64,000 nt of DNA from Methylomonas koyamae. GTDB taxonomy: Bacteria; Pseudomonadota; Gammaproteobacteria; Methylococcales; Methylomonadaceae. Where the stretch lies: the NCBI RefSeq assembly GCF_006483455.1, contig NZ_PPPU01000012.1, positions 1 through 64,000 on the forward strand, read 5' to 3'. The notes below the pieces were generated by a model. That model ran no database searches and had not been told where the DNA came from. It saw nothing but the letters and a program-made list of their open reading frames with translations. Numbering within the stretch: the stretch's first letter is position 1; every line of letters begins with the position of its first letter. A program made the translations under genes and the position numbers. Positions 29,506-39,479 of the stretch are shown here, one piece after another.

Positions 29506-31186
29506 AAAATTGAAGCTGGTGCTGTGCTGGCACATGCACCAGCCGGAATACCGCGATATGCAGAGCGGGGAGTTCAAATTACCTTGGACTTATCTGCATG
29601 TCATAAAAGACTACGTCGATATGGTGGCTCACCTGGAGGCCACTCCGGCGGCGAAAGCGGTGGTGAACTTTGCGCCCATCCTGCTGGAGCAGATCGAAGA
29701 CTATTCAAACCAAGTCAATGGCTATTTGCACGATAGAATCGCGATCAAGGATCCGCTGCTCGCGGCCTTGGTTGAGCCGGCTGTTTCGGCTGATCCGGAG
29801 CGGCGACTGAAATTGTTGCACGATTGCCGTAAGGCGAACCGCGAGCGACAGATCGAGCGCTATCCCGCCTTCCGCAAGCTAATCGATATGGCGGATTGGA
29901 TCCAGTCCCATCAGGATTCGGTCAACTACGTTAACGCACAGTTCATTTCCGACATATTGGTCTGGTACCATTTGGTATGGATGGGCGAGACCGTCAAACT
30001 CGGCGACGGCCGCGTGCAGCGTCTGATCGACAAAGGCAGCGGCTTCAGTCTGCACGACAGGATCGAGATTGTCGAAATTATCGGCGACCTGTTATCGCGA
30101 GTCATCTACCGTTATAAATCGCTGGCCAGAAAAGGCCGTATCGAATTATCCGTTACCCCTTACGCCCATCCGATCATGCCGCTGATGCTGCAAATCGATT
30201 GTGCCCGCGAGGCGATGCCTGGCGTCGAATTGCCAGGACTGGAGAACTATCCGGGCGGCGAGGAGCGGGTACGTTGGCATCTGCAGAAGGGCGTGGCGAC
30301 GTTTCGGCATTTCTTCGGCTTCGAGCCGCAAGGTTGCTGGCCGTCGGAGGGTAGTGTCAGCGAGCGGACGCTGCAGATTCTCGCGGATAACGGTTTCCGT
30401 TGGGCTGCCAGTGGCGGCAACGTGCTGCACAATAGTTTGCACGCCTCAGGTGTGGCCGGAAGTTGCAGCCCGCACCAGCCGTTTAAACTGCATTCAGCGG
30501 ATATCGCCTGTTTTTTCCGGGACGATGGCTTGTCAGACCTGATAGGTTTTGAATATTCCAAATGGCATGCCGATGATGCCGTGGCCGATTTGATCAAACA
30601 TTTGGAGAATATCGCCGATTTCGATAGCGAGGAGCCTCTGGTTTCGATCATTATGGACGGCGAAAATGCGTGGGAATATTTTCCGGATAACGGCTATCAT
30701 TTTCTTAGCGCTTTGTATCGACGGTTGAGCGAGCATCCGCGTATCGAGTTGACCACCTTTTCCGAATATCTGGATAGCAACGGAAATCGCAGAGGAAAAT
30801 TGCCGCAATTGGTGGCTGGAAGTTGGGTCTACGGTACCTTTTCGACCTGGATTGGCGATGCTGATAAGAATTACGGCTGGGATATGCTGGGCGATGTCAA
30901 GACGGCGTTCGATCGGGCTGTGGCGAACGGTAAGCTCGGCGAGCAACAGCTGCTGCGTGCCCAAACCCAGCTGGGTGTTTGCGAAGGATCGGACTGGTTC
31001 TGGTGGTTTGGCGACTATAACCCCGGCGAAGCGGTTAGCGACTTCGAAAAGCAGTATAGGCTCAATCTGACCAACCTTTACCGGTTGTTGGGGGAAGAGC
31101 CGCCGGCGTACTTGGCCTTGTCGTTTACGCAAGGTAGCGGTAGTCCGGCGATGGGCGGTGCTATGCGCCGCGGTAATCAAATATAA
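29495..31186 (+). CDS. Glycoside hydrolase family 57, alpha-amylase-like
   Basis: This 563-aa GH57 enzyme has the N-terminal family block [14 protein letters not shown]. The nucleophile Glu lies in [14 protein letters not shown] and the acid Asp in [20 protein letters not shown]. The catalytic barrel is followed by a helical C-terminal region with [20 protein letters not shown]. Members cleave or transfer alpha-1,4-glucans in the cytosol. Overlap with glgC and the following malQ place it in glycogen turnover. It differs from the GH57 branching enzyme at 45435. Amylase versus glucanotransferase activity cannot be told from sequence alone. Confidence 0.88.
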   Translation: MSAKKLKLVLCWHMHQPEYRDMQSGEFKLPWTYLHVIKDYVDMVAHLEATPAAKAVVNFAPILLEQIEDYSNQVNGYLHDRIAIKDPLLAALVEPAVSADPERRLKLLHDCRKANRERQIERYPAFRKLIDMADWIQSHQDSVNYVNAQFISDILVWYHLVWMGETVKLGDGRVQRLIDKGSGFSLHDRIEIVEIIGDLLSRVIYRYKSLARKGRIELSVTPYAHPIMPLMLQIDCAREAMPGVELPGLENYPGGEERVRWHLQKGVATFRHFFGFEPQGCWPSEGSVSERTLQILADNGFRWAASGGNVLHNSLHASGVAGSCSPHQPFKLHSADIACFFRDDGLSDLIGFEYSKWHADDAVADLIKHLENIADFDSEEPLVSIIMDGENAWEYFPDNGYHFLSALYRRLSEHPRIELTTFSEYLDSNGNRRGKLPQLVAGSWVYGTFSTWIGDADKNYGWDMLGDVKTAFDRAVANGKLGEQQLLRAQTQLGVCEGSDWFWWFGDYNPGEAVSDFEKQYRLNLTNLYRLLGEEPPAYLALSFTQGSGSPAMGGAMRRGNQI

Positions 31187-31203
31187 GAAAACGGAACTAG
31201 TTC

Positions 31204-32679
31204 ATGGGTGCTCTCTTGGATAAACGCCGCGCGGGCGTTTTGCTACACATTACATCCTTGCCGGGGCGCGGAGAGTGTGGCGATTTGGGAAGGGAAGCGT
31301 TTCATTTTGTCAATTTTCTGCACGATACCGGTGCCACGGTTTGGCAGACCTTGCCACTCGGCATGCCGCACGGCGACGGGTCGCCGTACCAGTGTTTGTC
31401 TGCCCATGCCGGCAATCCGGCGCTGATCAATCTCGAATGGTTGTCGGACAAGGGTTGGCTGCAGGCCGTCGACCGTTGCGGCGATTGTCATACCAATACT
31501 GAAATTACCAAAAGTTGCCTGATAACCAAGGCGTTCTACGGCTTCCAAAATTTGGCCGATGCCGAACAGCAGGCTGATTTTCAACGGTTTTGTCAGGAAA
31601 AAGCCGATTGGCTCGATGACTTCGCTTTGTTTATCGCATTGCGTAACGTATTCGGGCACAAATGTTGGAACGAGTGGCCGGAAGCGTTGCGGCAACGTGA
31701 GCCGAAAGCGCTGAGCGAGTCGCGGCAGTTATTGAAAGCGGTGATCGATTCGATCAAATTCGAACAGTACGTATTCTTCAGACAGTGGCACGAGTTGAAG
31801 GATTATGCGGCTCGGCACGGCGTGCTGATGTTCGGCGACATTCCGATTTTTGTTTCCTATGATAGTGCCGACGTTTGGGCTAACCGCGACGTGTTCAAAC
31901 TGAATGCGGCCGGCGAGATGGAAGTCGTGGCCGGGGTGCCGCCGGATTATTTCTCCGAATTCGGTCAGCGCTGGGGTAATCCGCATTATGACTGGGAGTA
32001 TTTGCGCAAAACCGGTTTCAAGTGGTGGCTGGAGCGGATCAAATCCCAATACGAGATGTTTGATATTCTCCGCATTGACCATTTTCGCGGGCTGGAGGCG
32101 GCCTGGGAGATTCCGGCCAACGAGGACACCGCGATCAATGGCCGCTGGGTCGTGGCGCCCGGCGCCGAGCTGTTGGCCGAGATTCAACGCCATTTCGGCT
32201 CGCTGTCGCTGGTTGCCGAAGACTTGGGCATCATTACCGCCGAAGTCGAGGCCTTGCGCGACGACTTTGAATTGCCCGGCATGAAGATTTTGCAATTTGC
32301 TTTCGGCGACGATAGTCGCAATCCCTATTTGCCGTGTAACTACCATCGAAACTGTGTGGTGTATACCGGTACCCACGACAACGACACCACGTTAGGCTGG
32401 TTCGACGGGCTTAACGACAGCGAAAAACAGCGGATTTATGACTATTTAGGCTGGTCCAGTTTGCCGATGCCGAGCGCGCTGATTCATGCCGCGATGGGAT
32501 CGGTTGCCAATCTGGCAATGATTCCAATGCAGGATATCTTAAAGCTCGGGTCGCCGGATCGGATGAATACGCCCGGAACCACTGAAGGTAACTGGCGCTG
32601 GCGTTTCGATTGGTCGCAATTGTCCGACGATAAAGCCGGACATTTTGCGCATTTAGTCCGCTTGTTCGGCCGCTGCTGA
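31204..32679 (+). CDS. malQ: 4-alpha-glucanotransferase (amylomaltase), GH77
   Basis: This 491-aa GH77 enzyme transfers maltodextrin segments. Family blocks are GVLLHITSLPGRGECGDLG, DSIKFEQYVFFRQW, FDILRIDHFRGLEAAW (nucleophile Asp), SLVAEDLGIITAEVE (acid Glu) and VVYTGTHDNDTTLGWF (third acid). It starts 17 bases after the GH57 gene, giving glgC-GH57-malQ as one unit that couples synthesis with chain remodelling. The stop codon lies in the loop of a hairpin (32666-32688). Confidence 0.96.
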   Translation: MGALLDKRRAGVLLHITSLPGRGECGDLGREAFHFVNFLHDTGATVWQTLPLGMPHGDGSPYQCLSAHAGNPALINLEWLSDKGWLQAVDRCGDCHTNTEITKSCLITKAFYGFQNLADAEQQADFQRFCQEKADWLDDFALFIALRNVFGHKCWNEWPEALRQREPKALSESRQLLKAVIDSIKFEQYVFFRQWHELKDYAARHGVLMFGDIPIFVSYDSADVWANRDVFKLNAAGEMEVVAGVPPDYFSEFGQRWGNPHYDWEYLRKTGFKWWLERIKSQYEMFDILRIDHFRGLEAAWEIPANEDTAINGRWVVAPGAELLAEIQRHFGSLSLVAEDLGIITAEVEALRDDFELPGMKILQFAFGDDSRNPYLPCNYHRNCVVYTGTHDNDTTLGWFDGLNDSEKQRIYDYLGWSSLPMPSALIHAAMGSVANLAMIPMQDILKLGSPDRMNTPGTTEGNWRWRFDWSQLSDDKAGHFAHLVRLFGRC

Positions 32680-32688
32680 AGCGGCCGA
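32666..32688. terminator. Hairpin between convergent malQ and xoxJ
   Basis: TCGGCCGCT / AGCGGCCGA form a perfect 9-bp stem around the loop GCTGA, which contains the malQ stop codon. No run of T follows on either strand, so it may slow or end transcription from both sides only weakly. Confidence 0.5.
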
Positions 32689-32697
32689 GTTCAGCTG

Positions 32698-33555
32698 TCA
32701 ATCGTCGTCTTGCTTGGCCGGTTTTTCCGGTATCGGTAGCGACGGAATTTTGTAGTCGGCAATAATCGCCTGGATTTTTGCCCGATTCTTGTCGATCAAG
32801 TCGTTAAGCTGTTGCTTGCGCTGATTGTCGCCTTGGCGAATGCCCATCGCAATCGAGAAATCGAAGCGCGTCCCCGGTGCCGATTGCATCGGGATTGCGA
32901 TATAGCCGTTCTTGGTGTTCTGATTTTGCACGTACGCCGCCATCGGGCCCCATAAAATCACCATGTCGATTTTTCCGGCGCTCAGATCCTTCTCGATCTG
33001 CATTGCCACGTTGTGTTCGCTGTCGCCGGTCATGCTTTGGTAAGGAACGCCGTAATCCAGCAGGCCGTTCTGTTGCAGCCAGTCGGTGCCGGGGCCGCGG
33101 TCGAACATGGCGATTTTCAGTTTCTGCTGTCGCTGCTCGGGCAATTGCACCAATTGATTGGGATCTTTGATATCGTCCCAGCCCCGGCCTTTTGCAATCA
33201 ATAAAACGTAGGTGGAATGCAGGTAGGGTTTGGTGGTTTCGGTCAATTCGAAGCCGGCCGGCACGCCCATTACGACATCGCACTTGAAGCCTTCGCCATT
33301 GTCGTTTTCCGCTTTCAAGGTATTGCGGATGAAGCCGATGCGGTCTGGCAACCAGGTGTATTCGAGTTCCTGGCCCAATTGGTCGGCAAACAGCGCGGCG
33401 ATTTTATTCTCGTAGCCGGTCAGTTCCTTAGTGGAATAGGGCGGGTTTACCGGATCTGCGCAGACTTTGAACTTGTCCTGGGCTTGGCTGTTGGCGATTG
33501 GCGCGGTCAAGGCTAGAGATAGGGCCCAGGTGGTGAAGGTCGAATTGGCTTTCAT
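32698..33555 (-). CDS. xoxJ: XoxJ: periplasmic binding-protein-like partner of the lanthanide methanol dehydrogenase
   Basis: This 285-aa exported protein of the MxaJ/XoxJ family is periplasmic-binding-protein-like and is thought to help activate methanol dehydrogenase. The signal peptide is followed by FKVCADPVNPPYSTKELTGY, the usual start of the family (KVCADPxxxPxS). It also has WLPDRIGFIRNTL, CDVVMGVPAGFE and IDMVILWGPMAAYVQNQ. The tail is charged (EKPAKQDDD). It lies 92 bases downstream of xoxF on the same strand but behind a strong terminator, so it is probably expressed at a fraction of the xoxF level. No cytochrome gene xoxG is present in the window. Confidence 0.88.
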   Translation of the reverse strand: MKANSTFTTWALSLALTAPIANSQAQDKFKVCADPVNPPYSTKELTGYENKIAALFADQLGQELEYTWLPDRIGFIRNTLKAENDNGEGFKCDVVMGVPAGFELTETTKPYLHSTYVLLIAKGRGWDDIKDPNQLVQLPEQRQQKLKIAMFDRGPGTDWLQQNGLLDYGVPYQSMTGDSEHNVAMQIEKDLSAGKIDMVILWGPMAAYVQNQNTKNGYIAIPMQSAPGTRFDFSIAMGIRQGDNQRKQQLNDLIDKNRAKIQAIIADYKIPSLPIPEKPAKQDDD

Positions 33556-33584
33556 GATAATTCCTGTACTGGTTTTCTTGGCAT

Positions 33585-33618
33585 AAAAAAGCCTTGGCCG
33601 ATTGCTCGGCCAAGGCTT
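33585..33618 (-). terminator. Strong Rho-independent terminator between xoxF and xoxJ
   Basis: A perfect 13-bp inverted repeat (33589-33601 with 33606-33618, loop of 4) is followed on the minus strand by a run of T (A run at 33585-33590). It lies 30 bases after the xoxF stop and 30 bases before the xoxJ start, so it can set the ratio of the two products by partial read-through. Confidence 0.92.
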
Positions 33619-33647
33619 GCTTCACTGCGAATCTAAAGAATTATATC

Positions 33648-35501
33648 TTAGTTAGGCAGAGCGAATACAGTCAGTGTACCACCCAGTTTGGTGTATGCGC
33701 CTAAGCTTCTGTACGCGCCAACCGCACCCAAACCTTCTGAGTTGGTCGATGACGAACCGTCGTCCAGACCGGCCGCGATACCGATACCTGCCCAACCGCC
33801 GATACCTGACAGAACGCCGACGTATTGTTTGCCTTCGAATTCCCAAGTGTTGACGTTACCGATGATGCCGGATGGGGTTTTGAATTTGTACAATTCTTTA
33901 CCGGTTTTGGCGTCAACTGCTTTCAGGTAACCTTCCAGGGTGCCGTAGAACACAACGCCACCAGCGGTTGCAACAGAGCCTGACCATACAGAGAATTGTT
34001 CTTTGTTAGACCAAGCGATTTTGCCGGTTTTAGCATCCCACGCGGTGAACTGGCCCAGGTTGGTGGTGCCGTCTTTTTTACCGGTCAAAACATCGGCGCC
34101 AGCAGGCATCATGTTCAGGGTTGCACCAACGTAAGGTTGGCCGGCGGTGTAGCTAACTTCAAACGGTTCGTACTCCATGCACAAGTGGTTGCCGGAGATG
34201 TAGAACAGGCCGGTTTGTGGAGAGTAAGAAACCGGTTGTTGGTTTTTCGCACCCAGCGCTGCAGGGCAGGTACCAACGGTGTTGACGTCTTCGCCGTTAT
34301 GTTCGGTAGAGAATTCAGGCACGACTTGTGGGCGGCCGGATTTCATGTCGACGTGAGTCAGCCAGTTGACTGATTTGTCGAAGGTTTCTGCAACCAGCAA
34401 TTCGCCAGTTTCACGGTCCAGGGTGTAGCCCACGCCGTTACGGTCGAAGTGGACGATGGTTTTGTGCATTTTGCCTTTCACTTCTTGGTCAACCAGCACG
34501 GTTTCGTTGATACCGTCATAGTCCCATTCGTCGTGAGGCGTCATTTGGTAAACCCATTTAACTTCACCGGTATCGGCGTCACGGGCCCACAATGACATAG
34601 ACCATTTGTTGTCACCTGGACGTTGTACAGGATTCCAGGTTGAAGGGTTGCCTGAACCGTAGTAGACCAAGTTCAGTTTAGGATCGTAAGAGTACCAACC
34701 CCAAGTCGTACCGCCGCCGATTTTCCATTGGTCGCCTTTCCAGGTCGCCAAGCTGGACTCAGGTCCCAGCGGGGTGACTTTACCGTCTTGCCAGGTGGTG
34801 GATTTGCCCGGTTTGATCAGGGTGTCCTTGTCTGGACCCATGCTGTACCCTTTCCACGCCAGATGGCCGGTTTTGATATCGTAAGCAGCCAAAAAGCCGC
34901 GAACACCGAATTCGCCGCCGGAAATGCCGGTGATGACCTTGTCTTTAACAACGATCGGCGCGTTGGTGTTGGTCATACCCAGTTTCGGGTCGCCGTTTTG
35001 TACGCTCCATACGCGTTTGCCGGTTTTGGCATCCAGCGCAGTCAGCACGGTGTCTGATTGTTGCAGGAAGATTTTACCGTCGCCGTAAGCCAAGCCGCGG
35101 TTAACGGTATCGCAGCACATGACCGGGATGGTTACGTCGGCATCCATGGTCGGGGTGAATTCCCAGATGACGGCTTTGGTTTTTTGGTCGATAGCGTAAA
35201 CCGTGTTTGGGAACGGAGTGTGAACATACAGAACGCCGTTAACAACCAGAGGACCACCTTCGTGACCACGCAACACACCGGTAGAGAAAGACCAGGCAGG
35301 TTGCAGGTTTTTAACGTTCTGAGTGTTGATTTGGGACAATTTGCTGTAGCGGGTACCAGCGTAGTCGCCACCCCAAGAAGCCCAGTTAGCAGGGTTTTGA
35401 GTTAATTTTTCTAAGTCGTCGTTGGCGGTAGATACGGTTGGTGCAGCAAGGATCGTCGCTACAGTCGAAGCAAGCAGCCAGTTGTGTACAGGCTTCTTCA
35501 T
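33648..35501 (-). CDS. xoxF: Lanthanide-dependent PQQ methanol dehydrogenase XoxF
   Basis: This periplasmic quinoprotein oxidises methanol (and often formaldehyde) using PQQ and a lanthanide. I start it at the ATG at 35501, which has an ideal AGGAGG site six bases upstream (617 aa); the longer frame is spurious. A signal peptide ends near VSTA. An eight-bladed propeller carries the adjacent-cysteine ring [12 protein letters not shown], with a disulfide next to PQQ. The key test is [12 protein letters not shown]: catalytic Asp327 is followed two residues later by Asp329 (precursor numbering). That extra Asp coordinates lanthanides and is Ala in calcium MxaF, so this is XoxF. Codon use is strongly biased (many GTT/GCA/ACC codons), consistent with very high expression. 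Confidence 0.95.
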   Translation of the reverse strand: MKKPVHNWLLASTVATILAAPTVSTANDDLEKLTQNPANWASWGGDYAGTRYSKLSQINTQNVKNLQPAWSFSTGVLRGHEGGPLVVNGVLYVHTPFPNTVYAIDQKTKAVIWEFTPTMDADVTIPVMCCDTVNRGLAYGDGKIFLQQSDTVLTALDAKTGKRVWSVQNGDPKLGMTNTNAPIVVKDKVITGISGGEFGVRGFLAAYDIKTGHLAWKGYSMGPDKDTLIKPGKSTTWQDGKVTPLGPESSLATWKGDQWKIGGGTTWGWYSYDPKLNLVYYGSGNPSTWNPVQRPGDNKWSMSLWARDADTGEVKWVYQMTPHDEWDYDGINETVLVDQEVKGKMHKTIVHFDRNGVGYTLDRETGELLVAETFDKSVNWLTHVDMKSGRPQVVPEFSTEHNGEDVNTVGTCPAALGAKNQQPVSYSPQTGLFYISGNHLCMEYEPFEVSYTAGQPYVGATLNMMPAGADVLTGKKDGTTNLGQFTAWDAKTGKIAWSNKEQFSVWSGSVATAGGVVFYGTLEGYLKAVDAKTGKELYKFKTPSGIIGNVNTWEFEGKQYVGVLSGIGGWAGIGIAAGLDDGSSSTNSEGLGAVGAYRSLGAYTKLGGTLTVFALPN

Positions 35502-35556
35502 ATGTTTCCTCCTGGTAATCTGTTGATGAGACAGAGTACGGTTTTGTGTTGTTAAG

Positions 35557-35568
35557 ACTAATATTAGT
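35557..35568. promoter_or_regulatory. Palindrome ACTAATATTAGT upstream of xoxF
   Basis: This perfect 12-bp palindrome lies 56 bases upstream of the xoxF start. Its position in the 5' untranslated region or at the promoter would suit an operator. It is AT-rich and a chance occurrence is possible. Confidence 0.4.
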
Positions 35569-35591
35569 TTTAAAGCTCTGTTTGGATGACT

Positions 35592-35624
35592 GACCTGTTC
35601 AGGTCGTTCGCACATCGTCGAACG
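35592..35624. promoter_or_regulatory. Two abutting inverted repeats upstream of xoxF
   Basis: GACCTG-TT-CAGGTC (35592-35605) is immediately followed by CGTTCG-N8-CGAACG (35605-35624), about 90-125 bases upstream of the xoxF ATG. Together with the palindrome at 35557 they make a cluster of dyad symmetry that could bind the lanthanide-switch regulators or form leader hairpins. A TTGACT that could be a -35 box lies farther upstream (35679-35674, minus strand) but lacks a good -10. Confidence 0.45.
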
Positions 35625-35757
35625 CAGAGGTAGAGCCACACCAGACGTGTAAATTGAAGGATTTTTTCCTAAAAGTCAACCGGAAAAACTCTGCCGGGAG
35701 CGCCCGCAAACGATAAAGCCAAGACTTATAATGCCTTAGCATTTGGCGCTGATTTGC

Positions 35758-36393
35758 TCAACGCGGCAAACAAATGCCCAGGCCGCCGAGGCCGCAATAA
35801 CCGTCGGGATTTTTGGCCAGATACTGCTGGTGGTCCTGCTCGGCGTAGTAAAACGGCGGTGCAATGCGGATTTCGGTCGTGATTGGCGGAAATCCGGCTT
35901 TCGATAGTTCAGCTTGGTATGCGTGTTGGCTGGCGGTGGCTGCGGCGAGTTGTTCGTCACCGTAGCAGTAAATTGCCGAACGGTACTGCGTGCCGATGTC
36001 GTTGCCCTGACGCATGCCTTGGGTCGGGTTGTGCGATTCCCAAAACACCGCCAACAACGACGCGTAGCTAACGGTTTGCGGGTCGAAAACTACCAGCACC
36101 ACTTCGGTGTGGCCGGTCATGCCGCTGCAGACTTCCTGATAGCTTGGATTGGGCGTAAAGCCGCCGGCATAGCCGACTGCAGTAGTATAGACGCCGGCTT
36201 GCTGCCAGAACTTGCGTTCGGCGCCCCAAAAACAACCCATGCCGAATACCGCTTGCTGCATCTGCTCCGGAAACGGCGGGTGGTAAGGATGGCCGTGTAC
36301 GGCATGCGCCAAGCCGCTGGCGATAGGCGACGAGCGGCCCGCTAACGCTTGTTCCGCAACAGGCATGGCAATTTTTTTGGAAAGAAAAGACAT
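35758..36393 (-). CDS. msrA: Peptide methionine sulfoxide reductase MsrA
   Basis: The enzyme repairs methionine-S-sulfoxide in proteins. It is 211 aa, with the E. coli-type N-terminal extension. The catalytic motif is [15 protein letters not shown] with the nucleophilic Cys. The region [12 protein letters not shown] and the C-terminal [16 protein letters not shown] with resolving cysteines complete the family pattern. No signal peptide is seen, so it is cytosolic. It is transcribed towards xoxF but separated from it by 256 bases. Confidence 0.95.
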   Translation of the reverse strand: MSFLSKKIAMPVAEQALAGRSSPIASGLAHAVHGHPYHPPFPEQMQQAVFGMGCFWGAERKFWQQAGVYTTAVGYAGGFTPNPSYQEVCSGMTGHTEVVLVVFDPQTVSYASLLAVFWESHNPTQGMRQGNDIGTQYRSAIYCYGDEQLAAATASQHAYQAELSKAGFPPITTEIRIAPPFYYAEQDHQQYLAKNPDGYCGLGGLGICLPR

Positions 36394-36469
36394 AACCGCC
36401 TTCCCCCTAGTCGAATGATGGGACGCTGGGGATTATAATCCCCGACCTTTCGATAAAGTTAATCAAATC

Positions 36470-37351
36470 ATGAAACAACAGGATTGCTTACGCCGCTTTA
36501 TCTTCGAAGAGCACGGTGTGCGCGGCGAATGGGTGCGGCTACAGACCAGCTTGGTCGAAGCCAAGCAACACCAGCGGATAGCGGACGACGCAGTCGACGC
36601 CCAAATGGGACAGGCGCTGGCCGCGGTGGTATTACTGTCGGCGACGATCAAATTTAAAGGCGCAATGATTATGCAGATTCAGGGCGGCGGCGATTTGACC
36701 GCTTTGGTCGCCCAGGCCAGCAACGACCGTAACATTCGGGGACTGGTGCGTAGCGCGGACAACGTCAGCGGCGCCAACCTGCGCGAAATGGTCGGTGCTG
36801 GCGGGCGATTGGTGCTGACCGTCGAATCCGAGAATGCCGAACCTTACCAAGGTATCGTCGGGATCGAGGCCGATACGCTGGCCGAAGTGTTGGAAGTGTA
36901 TTTCAAACAATCGGAACAACTGAACACCCGATTGTGGTTGTTCGCCGACCGCAACGCCGCGGCCGGATTGTTGATTCAAGAGTTGCCGGGTGAACACAAA
37001 GACCCGACCGACTGGGAGCGCCTGGAAATGTTGGCTGCTACCGTCACCGCCCAGGAAATCTTCTCGCTGGATTGCGAAGATTTGCTGTATCGGCTATTCC
37101 ATCAGGAAAAGGTCAGAATCTTCGATCCGGAAGCGGTGGAATTCAAATGCACTTGTTCCCGGCAAAAAATCGCCGGCACTTTATTGATGTTGGGGCGGTC
37201 CGAACTGCATGCGATTTTGCAAGAGCGCGACGACATCGAAATCGACTGCCAGTTCTGCGGTGCACAATACCGCTTCGATCAAATCGACGTAGAAAATTTG
37301 CTGACCAATCCGGCGGCAGAAACCGAGACCAACCCGCCGACCCGGCATTGA
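36470..37351 (+). CDS. hslO: Redox-regulated chaperone Hsp33
   Basis: This holdase is activated by oxidation and unfolding. It is 293 aa. The C-terminal zinc switch is present: CxC in EFKCTCSRQKIAGTLL and CxxC in IEIDCQFCGAQYRF. The N-terminal substrate-binding domain has LLSATIKFKGAMIMQIQGGG. It stands divergent from msrA, another oxidative-damage gene. Its stop overlaps the GAGGAGG ribosome site of the next gene. Confidence 0.95.
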   Translation: MKQQDCLRRFIFEEHGVRGEWVRLQTSLVEAKQHQRIADDAVDAQMGQALAAVVLLSATIKFKGAMIMQIQGGGDLTALVAQASNDRNIRGLVRSADNVSGANLREMVGAGGRLVLTVESENAEPYQGIVGIEADTLAEVLEVYFKQSEQLNTRLWLFADRNAAAGLLIQELPGEHKDPTDWERLEMLAATVTAQEIFSLDCEDLLYRLFHQEKVRIFDPEAVEFKCTCSRQKIAGTLLMLGRSELHAILQERDDIEIDCQFCGAQYRFDQIDVENLLTNPAAETETNPPTRH

Positions 37352-37358
37352 GGAGGCT

Positions 37359-38126
37359 ATGAAAACATTTTCCCGAGTTTTACGCTGGTTGCTGGCTTTT
37401 ACCTTGCTCAGCACGATGACTGGTTGTCTGCATTGGTTGCACGCCTATCAGACCTATTTGCAGATGGACGAATTCGACCGCTATTTCTCGGTGGTGTCGA
37501 AAGACGATTTCACCGTACATTTCAAAAAGCCGAAGTTGTTCAGTGAAGATTTCGTTTCCTTGGCCAAACTGCATGCCAGTAGCGAGGAGCTGACCGCCGA
37601 CGGCAAACGTTGGCGTTACTGGTTCCGGAAAATCGACAAGGACGGCAAGCAGGTCGCCCCGGAAATCAGCTTTTACCTGGATCTGGCCTTCAACAAGGAG
37701 GACAAGATCACCGACTGGACCTTTTCCAACCTGTTTCTGCAAATCGCGCCGCCGGAGTTTTTGGAGGCTTCGTTCCGTTCGTTGGGCGGTGCCGAAATCA
37801 ATGAAGAGAAGAAGCAGTTAAAAGCCAAAGCCGACCAACTCGAAAAAATTGCCGCGCTGCTGCCGAAAAAATCGGTAGTGGTCAAGCAGTTAGGCGAGCC
37901 GTTGGAGATCACTCAGGAAGACAAGCAGGAAGTTTATCTGTACCACTTCCGTCTGGAAGCGAAGGAGATCGAAGAAGGTTACGAGGATAGGGCTTTGAGC
38001 GAAGTCAGGCTGATGTTCGACAAGCAAACAGCGGAGATGGTGAAAATGTCCGGCCGTTTCGCCGGCCTGAAGATTTCGATCAACTACCGGGATTACCAAG
38101 AAGATAAGACCGTCGCCGGTTTGTAG
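37359..38126 (+). CDS. Predicted lipoprotein of unknown function
   Basis: This 255-aa protein has a signal peptide ending in a lipobox-like STMTGCLHW (Cys at about 23), so it is probably anchored to a membrane on the periplasmic side. The mature part is acidic and charged, with a predicted mixed fold (HFKKPKLFSEDFVSLAKLHA, then WRYWFRKIDKDGKQV), a short Lys/Glu helical stretch and a closing beta segment. I do not recognise a named domain. It begins 8 bases after hslO and is probably co-transcribed with it. Confidence 0.7.
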   Translation: MKTFSRVLRWLLAFTLLSTMTGCLHWLHAYQTYLQMDEFDRYFSVVSKDDFTVHFKKPKLFSEDFVSLAKLHASSEELTADGKRWRYWFRKIDKDGKQVAPEISFYLDLAFNKEDKITDWTFSNLFLQIAPPEFLEASFRSLGGAEINEEKKQLKAKADQLEKIAALLPKKSVVVKQLGEPLEITQEDKQEVYLYHFRLEAKEIEEGYEDRALSEVRLMFDKQTAEMVKMSGRFAGLKISINYRDYQEDKTVAGL

Positions 38127-38132
38127 GCTGAT

Positions 38133-38159
38133 TGGGCCGGCTGCATGGCCGCCGGCCCA
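38133..38159. terminator. Hairpin between convergent lipoprotein gene and pgk
   Basis: TGGGCCGGC / GCCGGCCCA form a perfect 9-bp GC-rich stem with a 9-base loop, centred between the two convergent stop codons. There is only a weak T run (ATTTG) on the plus side. A bidirectional terminator is the simplest reading. Confidence 0.6.
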
Positions 38160-38176
38160 TTTGCTCGACTGCTTGA

Positions 38177-39349
38177 TTAGCTGCGGGCTTTCAATACTGC
38201 AACGGCAGGCAGTTCCTTACCTTCCAGGAATTCCAGGAAGGCGCCGCCGCCGGTGGAGGTGTAGGACACTTTATCGGCGATACCGTATTTGTCGATCGCC
38301 GCCAAAGTGTCGCCGCCGCCGGCAATCGAGAATGCCGGGCTGTCGGCGATCGCCATCGACATGGATTTGGTGCCTTCGCCGAACTGGTCGATTTCGAATA
38401 CACCGACCGGGCCGTTCCAGACGATGGTGCCGGCCGTTTTCAAGATTTCCGCATATTGCTTTGCGGTTTCCGGGCCGATGTCCAGAATCAGATCGTCTTC
38501 AGCTACGTCGGCCACGTTTTTCACGGTGGCGGCTGCGGATTCCGAAAATTCTTTGGCAGTGACCACGTCAACCGGCACCGGAATGTCCGCACCGCGTTGT
38601 TTCGCCGCTGCAATCAATTTTTTCGCTTCCGGAAGCAGATCGGCTTCGTACAAGGACTTGCCGACGCCATAGCCAGCCGCGGCAATGAAAGTATTCGCGA
38701 TGCCGCCGCCGACGATCAACTGATCGACTTTGGTCGACAATGATTCCAGCACGGTCAATTTAGTCGAAACCTTGGAACCGCCGACGATTGCCACCAACGG
38801 CCGGGCCGGGGTTTCCAGGGCCTTGCCCAATGCATCCAATTCCGCGGCCAGCAGCGGACCGGCGCAGGCGACTGCAGCGTGCTCGGCCACAGCATGGGTC
38901 GAGGCTTCGGCGCGGTGGGCGGTGCCGAAGGCGTCCATCACGAAGATGTCGCACAGCGCGGCCATTTTTTGGCCCAGCTCGGCGCTGTTTTTCTTTTCGC
39001 CCTTATTGAAACGCACGTTCTCGCATAATACGACTTCGCCGCGTTTGACTTCGACGCCGTCCAGCCAGTCTTTGACCAGACGTACCGGCTGGCCCAGCAA
39101 TTGGGAAAAACGCTCGGCAACGGGTTTCAAACTGGAGGCTTCGTCGTATTCGCCTTCGGTCGGGCGGCCCAGGTGAGACATCAAAATCACCGCGGCGCCG
39201 CCGGCCAAGGCTGCTTCAACGGTCGGAACGCTGGCCTGGATGCGCAAATCGCTGGTGACTTTGCCGTCCTTGACCGGTACGTTTAAATCCTGGCGGATCA
39301 GGACGCGTTTGCCTGCCAGATCCAGATCGACCATTCGTTTGATAGACAT
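38177..39349 (-). CDS. pgk: Phosphoglycerate kinase
   Basis: This glycolytic enzyme interconverts 1,3-bisphosphoglycerate and 3-phosphoglycerate. It is 390 aa from the ATG at 39349, which has an AGGAGA site; the frame upstream is spurious. Family blocks are [68 protein letters not shown] and the nucleotide-binding [13 protein letters not shown]. It stands alone here, without the gap, pyk or fba genes that often neighbour it. Confidence 0.97.
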   Translation of the reverse strand: MSIKRMVDLDLAGKRVLIRQDLNVPVKDGKVTSDLRIQASVPTVEAALAGGAAVILMSHLGRPTEGEYDEASSLKPVAERFSQLLGQPVRLVKDWLDGVEVKRGEVVLCENVRFNKGEKKNSAELGQKMAALCDIFVMDAFGTAHRAEASTHAVAEHAAVACAGPLLAAELDALGKALETPARPLVAIVGGSKVSTKLTVLESLSTKVDQLIVGGGIANTFIAAAGYGVGKSLYEADLLPEAKKLIAAAKQRGADIPVPVDVVTAKEFSESAAATVKNVADVAEDDLILDIGPETAKQYAEILKTAGTIVWNGPVGVFEIDQFGEGTKSMSMAIADSPAFSIAGGGDTLAAIDKYGIADKVSYTSTGGGAFLEFLEGKELPAVAVLKARS

Positions 39350-39479
39350 AAGTTCTCCTATGGTTGAAATAAAAACATTATAGGGTAACACCGGTCGCGG
39401 CCCGAATTAAAAATCGGCAACACTCCGACCCATTAGACTATATTTTTTAACCATTACCTTAACTCTCCCGGACGGAGTC

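Noticed and set aside
33648-35501. Calcium-type methanol dehydrogenase MxaF
   Set aside because: The residue two after the catalytic Asp is Asp, not Ala, and no mxaG/mxaI genes adjoin; XoxF fits better.
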